Assembly (NCBI GenBank): GCA_012861695.1
Contig: JAAOOA010000188.1
Span: 112,001 to 176,000, forward strand
Reading direction: 5' to 3'
Source: Trematomus loennbergii
Taxonomy: Eukaryota; Chordata; Actinopteri; Perciformes; Nototheniidae
DNA: 64,000 nt
Below, one piece after another: positions 54,966 to 64,000 of this stretch (positions are counted from its first letter, which is position 1; every line of letters begins with the position of its first letter). The notes beneath the pieces are model-generated. The model ran no database searches. It was not told where the DNA came from and saw only the letters and a program-made list of their open reading frames with translations. A program made the translations under genes and the position numbers.

Positions 54966-55159
54966 TTAAATGTATTTGTGACCAATAAAGAGGTTTTATC
55001 CTCCAATTAAAAATATACAATACTTTGTGCAATATACCCTCCTACTGCTACTTTTATTACATGGCGTACATGTCTGTTATATGTTTTTGACCTATTGTGT
55101 TATTAATAACGTGTGCATACTTAGCCATTCTTTTATTTTTTTCTTGACCTTACTGCACG

Positions 55160-55225
55160 ATCTGCTGTTCATGAACATTTCCACGATGCGGGACAAATAA
55201 GGACTTCTGATTCTGATTCTGATGC
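55160..55225 (+). mobile_element. LINE or SINE 3' tail fragment
   Basis: GGGACAAATAAGGACTTCTG followed by ATTCTGATTCTGATG, a microsatellite-type tail like the one at 28000. Confidence 0.5.
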
Positions 55226-55940
55226 AAATGAGATCTTTATGAAGGCCATTTGATGAGGCATTCAGATGTTCCCTATTGCATCAGTAGAGTGTTTGCCATC
55301 AGCATCATGAGGATGTGACAGTACATTATATGTTAAGCTTTTAAATGATAGGCAGTCTGTGTGTGTAAGAAGCCTCACAATATGCAGAGGAATGATGTTA
55401 CAGTAAGGGACACTGACGTGGAGACTTCTGAGGAGGAGAGAGGTGGATTGTAAACTCATACATGTTGTACACTACAGGAGAATAGGTAAACAATAAACTA
55501 ACAGATATCACCATGAAAACCCCCCCCCTTCATTACGGACATTAACACAGTTATCTTTTACATTACAAGTTTTCTGACATGTCATGTTTAAATATGTTCC
55601 TGAAAGAGTTATGTAATGCTAACTTTAGAGGAGTTTGTTTACTTAAAGTGATGTAAAACTGTGTGTGTGTGTGTGTGTGTGGTGTGTGTGTGTGTGGTGT
55701 GTGTGTGTGTGTGTGTGTGTGATAGACAAAGACAGTAAAACGTAATCCTTAATATGGATTTGGATGTTTGAGTGGATTACAGAAAACATCATAAGTCCCA
55801 CTTTATTATTATTTATGTGAATTATTATACATGTTACATCATATTCTTTTGTATTTCTCTGTATATTATATAACCATTTCTTATATTAAATGATCTTATA
55901 AAGTTGTTGTTAATGTGTTTGCTAACAGGCCAAAGTTTCT
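55226..55940. other. Gene-free stretch with a short (GT)n tract
   Basis: An interrupted (GT)n tract at 55664-55721 is the only repeat. No gene seen. Confidence 0.45.
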
Positions 55941-55948
55941 CTCCTCAG

Positions 55949-56027
55949 AGGACTAAGGAGAAACCTTTTCTGTTGAGCGCCTCGGACCAATTACTGAGAT
56001 AATCACCTCAGCTACTCAGCAGCTCAG
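55949..56027 (+). other. Candidate non-coding exon
   Basis: TTTCTCTCCTCAG|AGGACT starts and CAGCTCAG|GTGAGT ends a 79-bp block with consensus acceptor and donor. All three frames contain stops, so if real it is untranslated, perhaps a leader exon. Confidence 0.3.
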
Positions 56028-56202
56028 GTGAGTGTGTGTTGTCTGTGACAACAGAGCCCCCCCCCCGCCCCTGAGACTCACTGTGACCACTGGGTCATAA
56101 TTAGCTCTTTGTACACTGGCTGTAGTCCGGAGAGGGGGGGAGGGCTCTAATGACCCTCATTACATCAGCTTCTGTGGACACGGCTGTGATCTGAACACAT
56201 TG

Positions 56203-56340
<138 letters not shown>

Positions 56341-56527
56341 ACTTCTAGTCTTACCTAGAGACGCAACTAAAACTAGACTTTTTGTATTTGCTGAACGTTT
56401 ATGTGTAAGACAGAAAATATTTAGCTGATTAATGATTTTGAGGCGGGGGCCCTAAAGACCCTCATTACATCAGCTTCTGTGGACACTGCTGTCATCTGAA
56501 TACATTGCATCATATTACTTAGTTGCA

Positions 56528-56579
56528 AACACACACACACACACACGAACACACACACACACACACACACCACACACAC
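56528..56579. repeat. Short (CA)n microsatellite
   Basis: About 52 bp, interrupted. Confidence 0.95.
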
Positions 56580-57147
56580 ATCACTTTAGGTCATTTCTGA
56601 TAACGATGTCACCACTCTTGACCTCTTTGACCTTAGAGTGTAAACGTGAAGGCTCTTTATTACTCATGTTGATGATATGTCAACTCATTTGGTTGGTTTA
56701 TCATCATTAACTCACACACATGTTATCGTGGGAAAGGTCAACTTGAAGTTTTAGGGATGTTTGAGATGACCACACTTGGAAATGCTGTGCAGTGTTACAG
56801 ACTAACTTCAATACAAAACTGCTCCCACGGTGATCATCTGTACCAAACAGGAAGTGGACCCTTTTAAAGCTCAGAGCTTTTCCTTTCTGACCAAGCTCTG
56901 ATTTGAATGAAACTACCAAACAAGAGGCATATAGAAAACTCTGCCTCGTGTTCCTCCTGTCTTTGGAACACCTTCTGGTCTCTTTAAGGGCCACAAATAC
57001 ATCGTTTCTCTATGTTTACCAAAAGCTCAGGAACATTCAAGAAGATATTCTGCAGATTCTTTGACCATTTTTAATCGAGGGGGAGACCCTCATTCCATCA
57101 GCATCTGTGGACACTGCTGTCATCTGAATGCATTGCATCATGTTACT

Positions 57148-57378
<231 letters not shown>

Positions 57379-57394
57379 TCAGTAACATGATGCA

Positions 57395-57955
57395 ACGTTT
57401 GCATCCTAGCAGCAGACAGACCTAAAGTGTCCAGCTTCTTCAGAGTGGATCATTACAGGGGGGGCGGCTTCCTCTCATCATGTCAAAGCTCTCACTAACA
57501 TGCTGAGTTACATACATTGTTTTATTGTTAGTACCCACGTTGAATCTTAAAACGTAATTGTTGATGGTTGTTTCAGTTGTCTAACTATTGTAAAACACAC
57601 TACTGACTATTGAATGCTTTCAAGGTTATCGTGCTGATCTGAACACAAGTATAAGATATGTGAATGTTCCTACAGCACACTTTCACGCATGGAATCAGTA
57701 AGTCAATAATTATTCTGTATGAGTGTATTTATATGTGCTGATGTACTGAGAGTGTTGAATTCATTGAATATGTTATTCTTATGCAAGCTTTTGCAAGCAT
57801 TGATTAACATAGTGTATATGCTATGGATTATTCTCACTTACATTATCCTTCAATGTGATGATACTATATGCTGGCTAGGGCAAGTTTAGCCTTTTTTTCT
57901 TCCTCTCCTTTCCTTTACCGGTTGATCTTTGAATGCATCCTCTTTTTGCTTTAGG
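57395..57955. other. Gene-free stretch
   Basis: No gene or repeat structure recognised. Confidence 0.4.
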
Positions 57956-59100
57956 TGCAAACACAAACATTTTAAATGTGAGTGAAATACTGTTTAAATA
58001 ACTGAGAAATGCCAGGATTGTGGTGCATGTAGTTTATGAGAAGGTCTTATTTTGTGTACATCACTTCTTCAGTTACTTGGAATTTATATTTACTATTGTC
58101 AGGTCCAACTGTGAGCGTTTGCCATTCACATGCATGCAGGTTATTGTGGTTTTTAGTATTGTATGTGTTGAATTAGGACATGTTGCATTTATATTCCCTC
58201 CTTTTTATCCAGATATAGAAAGTGAGTAAGTCTGTGAACTCCTGTTTGAATAACTGAGACATGCCAGATCTTTGCTGCATGTAGTGTATGTGGAGGTGAG
58301 ATATTCCCAGCACAATATTGTCACGTACAACCCTAGGAGATTTTACAATTCACATGCATGCATGCAGGCTGATTTTGTATTCATATTAATATATTAATAT
58401 TGAGTAACATATGTTGTTTTATTGTTAGTACCTTGACACAGGTAGATAATCATACTGCATACATGTGTATACTGCTTCTGCATGCAAGTATTTGTGCACA
58501 TATATGTATTTAACATAAGGAAAGAATATATTCTCACTTATTTGACTTACTTCAAATTAGATTATATTGATTATTGTCTGCTTGTGACCTTTCCTTAAGT
58601 CTTGCATCTCCTTTCTATAACTCTTGTTCTGTCTATGAATGTGTTCTCTGTTTAGGCCAACTTGCAAACATGAAGGAGGCAATGTGTAGAGTGTGAAATA
58701 ATGTTTAAATCAATGCGAATTACCATCTTGGTGGTTCATGTAGTTTATGAGACTTTTTTCCTGCCCTTCATGTGTGTGCTTCTCTTCTCCAGCTACCTGA
58801 AGTTAAATTCAATATTGTCAAGTACAAGTGTTAGGAAGGTTGCAATTCACATGCACGCAGGCTTATTGTGTTTTGTATTACTGTAGGTGTTGAATTACGA
58901 CATTTTCCTTTGAACATTTCCCTTATTGTGCATTTATATTCCCCCTTTCTTCGCAGATATAGAGAGCCTGAATAAGTCTGTGAACTACTGTGTGGAGGTG
59001 AGATTTTCCCAGATGTTATATTTAACATGGTCACATACAACTGTTGGAGATTGCATGCAGGCTGATTTTGTATTAATATCTGAAATGTAGCTAACAACAT
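57956..59100 (+). repeat. Diverged tandem units upstream of the receptor
   Basis: A block with GCATGTAGTTTATGAGA, TTCACATGCATGCAGG, TGTGTTGAATTA.GACAT, then a pyrimidine-AG|ATATAGA and GTGAGATATTCCCAG-like segment, is repeated two to three times at intervals of several hundred bases. The CAG|ATATAGA...GGAG|GTGAGA portions (near 58213 and 58957) look like repeated splice-site-bounded exons. Confidence 0.6.
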
Positions 59101-59142
59101 CTCATTTACAGTTCCTGTATTGTTCCTCTCTTTGGAGCAGAC

Positions 59143-60075
59143 ATGACGAGCAACAGCAGCCTGAACCCTCCCTACTTTCAGTTGACTCTGTTTGCAGACT
59201 TTGGGCCCCTCAGATACCTGTTCTTCATCTTGTGTCTGTTCATCTATGTGACTATAGTCTCTGCTAACATGGCCATTATTCTGGCAGTGTTCCTGGAGAA
59301 GTCTCTGCATCAGCCCATGTATATTTTCATCAGCTGTCTGTGTGTAAACTCTCTGTTGGCTCAGCTGGATTCTTCCCCAGGTTCCTGCAGGACATCGTCT
59401 CTGACTCTCATTTGGTCTCACGTCCATTATGCTTTATTCAGGTGTATGTTATTTACACCTGTGCTTCCTGTGAGCTGACCATCCTCACCATCATGGCCTA
59501 CGATAGATTCATTGCTATCTGTCCCTTACACTATCACAGTAAAATGACCTTCAAATGGGTGCAGGTTCTTGTGCTCGTTGCTGTTTTCTACCCAGTGTTT
59601 ACTTGGCTTCTCTCTATCTTACTGTTAAATTACCGCTGTGTGGAAATAAACTGAACCGGATTTTCTGCTCTAACTGGCCTGTGGTGCAGCTCTCCTGTGT
59701 GGACACCACTCCAAACAACATAGCTGGTCAGTTTCCACGGTGACGCCATCTTCATCCCCATTCTTCGTCCTGTACACATATCTACGGATTCTGCTGGTCT
59801 GCAGGAGGAGCTCGTCTGAATTCAGAGGAAAGGCGTTACAAACCTGCCTGCCTCACATCATCTCCTTTTTGACCTACTCCATCTCTCTTTCTGCGAGCTG
59901 TCTCTGACTCGATTTGAGGCTGATCAACTGAATCCAAGCATCGCAGTTATTTTGTCTTTAGCGTATCTGATCATTCCCCCCCTCAATAACCCTATCGTTT
60001 ATGGCCTGGGTCTGCCTCAAATCAAAGGAGTCGTGTTAAGATTTCTGAAGAAGGGTCCTGCTGCTGAAATATAAA
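59143..60075 (+). pseudogene. Odorant receptor, broken by several indels
   Basis: It starts ATG right after a CTTTGGAGCAG acceptor-like site, consistent with a 5' untranslated intron. Motifs in order: LRYLFFILCLFIYVTIVSAN (TM1), EKSLHQPMYIFISCLCVN (TM2), ELTILTIMAYDRFIAICPLH (TM3/IC2), KLNRIFCSNWPVVQLSC (EC2 cysteines), KALQTCLPHIISFLTYS-like TM6 and NPIVYGLGLPQIKGV (TM7). At least five single-base changes move the frame, near 59355, 59640, 59735, 59765 and 59900. It is related to, but not a close copy of, the minus-strand receptor at 46.4 kb. Confidence 0.88.
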
Positions 60076-60848
60076 AGGAATATGTTGACCATGTTAGATT
60101 GTGTTTCCTATCATAATTATTTAAAGGGATATATGAATAGATAGAGATCAACATAAAGCACAACAACAATATTGTATATGCTTGATTTAACTCAGATTTG
60201 GCTTGAATTTCCCTCAAATGTTAAAATATTACTATTCTGTTAAATGTAATAGATTTAAAGTTAGAACACATATTATGTGCTGCCTCTTCATGCATATTTA
60301 AGGTCAATATTAAAATGTTTTTTTTTTAACATATCCTCATAAAAAGTAGATTTGACAGGATTTGAGGTGTACTGTATGTTAGGCATTGTGATGTTACACC
60401 ACTTACTGTTGTTATTGTGTTTTAATATTTTGTTGTGAATCATTCACCCTTTGTTACTATAATGAAAATGTAATGATGATGTAAATATTCAATAAACAAC
60501 AGTCTACAGCCATGTGAGTCCCTGCTTTTTCACCTTTACTTAAATTAAATGCTATTGTTAGCCATTTGGAACATGTTAGTTTAACCTTTAAGCATGCTAA
60601 CATTAGCATTTTGCATGATAGGTCCCCTTTAAGCATGCTGTCGGCTGTGCGTGGTGATGAAAAGCTGGTTCGAGGGGCCCCCAGTGAATGTTTGCCTAGG
60701 GCCCCCACCGACTCTAGAATCGGCACTGGAGGTGTGTGCAGTAAAAGCAGTTCACAGAGAACCCCCCCCCCCAACAACTGTTTGGTTCTGCTGCCATCTG
60801 CTGGTTCCTGCATGTTTCTGCAAATGTTGTGACCGATCTAATAATTAA
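60076..60848. other. Gene-free stretch with repeat fragments
   Basis: GCATTTTGCATGATAGGTCC + CCTTTAA at about 60609-60635 is a stub of the family 1 TTAA MITE right end. GGGGCCCCCAGTGAATGTTT nearby resembles other DNA-transposon debris. C run at about 60763. Confidence 0.45.
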
Positions 60849-61434
60849 CCTGTTAAGCCCGAGAGACCCCGGTACCGGGGCACTGCCGCAACATCTTGCA
60901 GGAAACAGTGTCTGAGGGCATGTTCATTTAATAAAACTATGAATGTTTTATATCCATGTAACGGGAAGAAACTCATCTAACTGATTTTTTTTTTTTTTCA
61001 AAAGAAAACCCACAATGCTAACACTGAGCCTCTGAATTAGCAACGGCGAAAAATGCTAACACCTTACTGCACCGAAAATCACTCACAAAACCTTATTATT
61101 TATCTTTTCACCACATCCAACACATCGATTCACATCGTGAGGTGACACAGAATCGATTGACACCGACATTACCACTGAATTATACGTATTTGCGACGTTA
61201 TAAGCAAAAACGGACATCGAAACAGGTGACGCTAGGTAGCTAAAAATGCTAACATTTTACCTTGAATTTTTTTGGACGGACACTATAATTTACAGTTTTT
61301 ACTATGTAAAATCTGAATTTTCTTTAAAATAAAAAACATCTATATTGATTCTGACTTTTCTACATCCAACTCACAGGTTTATCATTACTTTGAGAAAAAG
61401 ATGATTAATTAACCCTTTTAGAAGGGAAGATATG

Positions 61435-61561
61435 GTCATTTGTTCTGGGAATGTCATTTTCGAGCCTGAGACCTGAAAACAGGCTCAGGGCTTAACCTGT
61501 TAAGCACCAAGCCTGTTTTTCATGTTTCAGGCTCGAAAATGACATGCCCAAAACAAATGAC
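61435..61561. repeat. ~51-bp imperfect inverted repeat
   Basis: Arms GTCATTTGTTCTGGGAATGT... (61435-61485) and ...CATGCCCAAAACAAATGAC (61509-61561) pair at about 90%, separated by AAGC/TTAACCTGTTAAGC. A related TTAACCTGTTAAGCCC occurs at about 60845, so this may be the right end of an element at about 60845-61500. Confidence 0.75.
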
Positions 61562-62369
61562 TACAACTACAAAACCAGAACGCCGACACCTCCTCATCTC
61601 CACCGCTCCCATGCTTTATTTTGTGTTGCCATAAGTTAGTCTCTCTGCGTTTGTGCGCTGGGCGAATGCTAATGCTAATAATGCTAATGCGAGCAAATAC
61701 AATGGCGGCTCTACAAAACATCTCAGGGTTCTATTCCGTCCCTACTGACCGCCAGAGGCGGTGCTTTAGCACTGGATATATCCATCGTGCGCATGCGCAG
61801 CTCGAGTACCAATAACAACAAAGTCACCTGTGACCCACGTGACACCGGCTATAGCAGCCGGTGTCGTCAGAGGATCTGTTCCTTTCATCTTCTCGCTGCG
61901 CGAGAGTACCGTGGCTGCATTCTTGCAGCCTACAGCGTTCAGGTTTGAACGTTTGATCTGAGGGATTTCTCTGCATACAACTGGCCGCGTGCAGCTTCGC
62001 GACTGATAGTCGGAGCTACGGGTTGTTAACGCGTCCTCCAGGAGCTGTGGCCGGCTGTGCGCCGTGCAGAGCCTCGACGGACTGCTTCGTGTCAACTTGT
62101 GGTGATGGCTGTGTTCCCGCACCCTCTCCCAGCTAAGTTGTCCTGATTGCTGTCTTGTTATTGTCTGGCTACTTTCTGGTGACGACAGTGTTCTCGCTTC
62201 TTCTCCCATAAAGTTGCCCTTATGATGCTCTTTTGAAACTTCTGCTTGTGGCGTTGTGCCCGAGCTATCTTTAGCATTTGAGTTCCCAGCTTTAGCTGCA
62301 TCTCTCATTTAATTCGTATGGAAAGCCCACAGTGCCATATTTTGCCTGTTTTTTGTTAGGTGCAGAGAG

Positions 62370-63095
62370 TAAGGTAAGTTCTGGCCAGAGTTACTACTGT
62401 AACTACGGTCCTAGGCCATGCAACTACGGCATGGTTACTGCTGTAACCATGGCCTATGGTTCTTACGGGCTGTTCTATTCCTTAGAAGCTAATTATCTGG
62501 TCTTAACATTGGGTTTTGACTTGGTCTTGCTGGATTGTTAGCAGCAGCGGCTTGGCTAACACCTTGCATGTACTGTTAAGCTTCATTATTTATCTCAGCG
62601 ACTGCAGTAGCGCTATATTGTTGTATTTACCGCTCCTAGTGCTAGTCTCCTAGCACTAGGATGGGTAGATGCGGAGAACAATCTTCACTGTGTGTGCTGT
62701 GTGCTCCGCATGTGTGCCCATTCACCGGCCACGGTTACTTTTGCCATAGTTACTACTGTAACTACGGTTCTAAGCCGTTTAAGTATTGGCCATAGTTACT
62801 ACTGTAAATACGGTTCTACGCCGTGTAAATACTGGCCATAGTTACTACTGTAACTACGGTTCTAAGCCGCGTAAGTACTGGCCATAGTTACTACTGTAAC
62901 TATGGTTCTAAGCCGTGTAAGTACTGGCCATGGTTACTACTGTAACTATGGTTCTAAGCCGTGTAAGTACTGTCCATAGTTACTACTGTAACTATGGTTC
63001 TAAGCCGTGTAAGTACTGGCCATAGTTACTACCGTAACTACGGTTCTAGGCCGTGTAGGCGCTGGCCACGGTTACTACTGTAACTACAGCTCTGT
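62370..63095 (+). repeat. 46-bp minisatellite, DIRS A copy 2
   Basis: About seven to eight units of the CCATAGTTACTACTGTAACT-type repeat, interrupted at 62420-62745 by leader and SINE-tail-like sequence (CTAGGATGGGTAGATGCGGA). Confidence 0.9.
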
Positions 63096-63199
63096 GCTGT
63101 TCTCTTCTTTGGAAGCTAGTTATCTGGTCTTAAACATTTGTGTTTTTTGACTTGATTTCGCTTGATTGTTAGCAGCACGCTTGACTAACGCCTTGCATG

Positions 63200-64000
63200 G
63201 ACTGTTTAGCTTCATTATTTAACTCAGCTGGTGAAGGCAGTGCTCTCGCTCCCGCTCCCGGTAACGTTGCCCTGTAACGTATCGCTCTGATTATTAGCAG
63301 CGGCGCTTGGCTAACATCTGCCGTGTTCTGCATGCGGCTTGATTTTTAGCAGCAGCTGCCTGGCTAAACTGCCCCGTTAAGCTTCTTCGTTTAATCTAGC
63401 TAGGTGTAGGCAGTGCTCTCGCTCCCGCTCCCTCTGCTAGTAACGTAGGTGTAGGTCATTCACATCCTCTCTGTGTTCGGCGAGTAGGAGCATTGCTACT
63501 CTCTTTCCGTTCAGCAGGTAGCTGGTGAAGGCTGTGTTCCGCACCCGCTCCCGGTTACGCTGCAGCTGGCATTTGTCTCTGACTCAACCAGTGAAGGCAG
63601 TGTTCTCGCCCCCGCTCCTGGTAGGCGTGTACTTGATTCTAGCATGAGCCGCCCGGCTAAGCTGTCCGTTTGAACTTCTTTATTTAATCCAGCTAGGTGA
63701 AGGCAGTGCTCTCGCTCCGGCTCCCTCTGCTGGTAGCTCCGTGCTTCGTTTACTCAGCTAGGTGAAGGCAGTGCTCTCGCTCCCCGCTCCCTCTGCTAGT
63801 AGCCTTGCACTTTCATTTACTCAGCTAGGTGAAGGCAGTGCTCTCGCTCCCCGCTCCCTCTGCTAGTAACGTGGGTGTAGGACATTACACCCCTCTCGTG
63901 TTCGGCGAGTAGGAGCATTGCTCTACTCTTTCTGTTCAGCAGGTAGCTGGTAAAGGCTGTGTTCCCGCACCCGCTCCCGGTTACGCTGCATCTGGCATTT
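63200..64000 (+). repeat. ~70-120-bp tandem repeat, DIRS A copy 2
   Basis: Units with GTGAAGGCAGTGCTCTCGCT and CCCGCTCCC recur near 63232, 63591, 63700, 63763 and 63833, with diverged forms between. It runs off the window end. Confidence 0.9.

Larger units (their letters stand above)
61728..64000 (+). mobile_element. DIRS retrotransposon, family A copy 2 (leader only in the window)
   Basis: It shares GTTCTATTCCGTCCCTACTG and GACCGCCAGAGGCGGTGCTT with 36440, but has no inserted family B module. It continues into the same two leader arrays. The window ends in the second array, so gag and pol would lie to the right. The inverted repeat CACCGGCT-ATAGC-AGCCGGTG lies at about 61842-61862. Confidence 0.82.

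Overview
The window looks like nuclear DNA from a teleost fish. It has split host genes with GT/AG introns, long (CA)n arrays, minisatellites, fish-type olfactory receptor copies, tRNA-derived SINEs, and a dense, nested load of DIRS, Ty3/Gypsy, LINE, endogenous-retrovirus and DNA-transposon copies. There is no operon structure or other bacterial signature.

Region 1 (1-18.8 kb) holds the one clearly recognisable host gene: a minus-strand orthologue of nyctalopin (nyx), a leucine-rich-repeat synaptic protein. Its coding exons are at 16274-16253, 11735-11449, 10109-9808 and 8371-7544, with at least one 5' untranslated exon near 16.5-16.6 kb. Its introns carry TTAA-flanked MITEs, a 37-bp minisatellite, a ~200-bp tandem repeat and a duplicated piece of an exon. 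Its 3' end sits in a degenerate tandem repeat. Before it lies a 1.17-kb Mutator-like non-autonomous element with 91-bp inverted repeats and a 9-bp target duplication. Three small minus-strand exons at 18.4-18.7 kb may be the tail of an unidentified gene.

Region 2 (19-28 kb) is a nest. A LINE with ORF1 tail, endonuclease and partial reverse transcriptase is interrupted by a 717-bp hAT-type MITE (8-bp target duplication) and then by a deleted minus-strand endogenous retrovirus with two LTRs.

Region 3 (28-36.4 kb) holds DNA-transposon remnants: a 1.9-kb element containing a second element, a 40-bp perfect palindrome, a 591-bp Harbinger-like element, a TTAA MITE, and an 18-bp minisatellite bounded by inverted copies of its own unit.

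Region 4 (36.4-64 kb) is dominated by DIRS-type tyrosine-recombinase retrotransposons of two families. Family A has copies at 36.4-41.0 kb and from 61.7 kb past the window end. Family B has a structurally near-complete copy at 47.65-54.28 kb. Family A leaders carry two successive minisatellite arrays (46 bp and ~110 bp) present in both copies. The first family A copy is cut by a minus-strand Gypsy gag-protease fragment, and a plus-strand Gypsy integrase fragment follows. Two broken olfactory receptor genes lie at 46.4-47.3 kb (minus) and 59.1-60.1 kb (plus).

Single-base deletions, often in homopolymers, recur in unrelated coding sequences (nyx, both receptors, the DIRS recombinase). This could be genuine decay or residual long-read consensus error. 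I saw no CRISPR array, tRNA gene or rRNA gene, and no previously undescribed multi-gene system. The most unusual content is the DIRS architecture.
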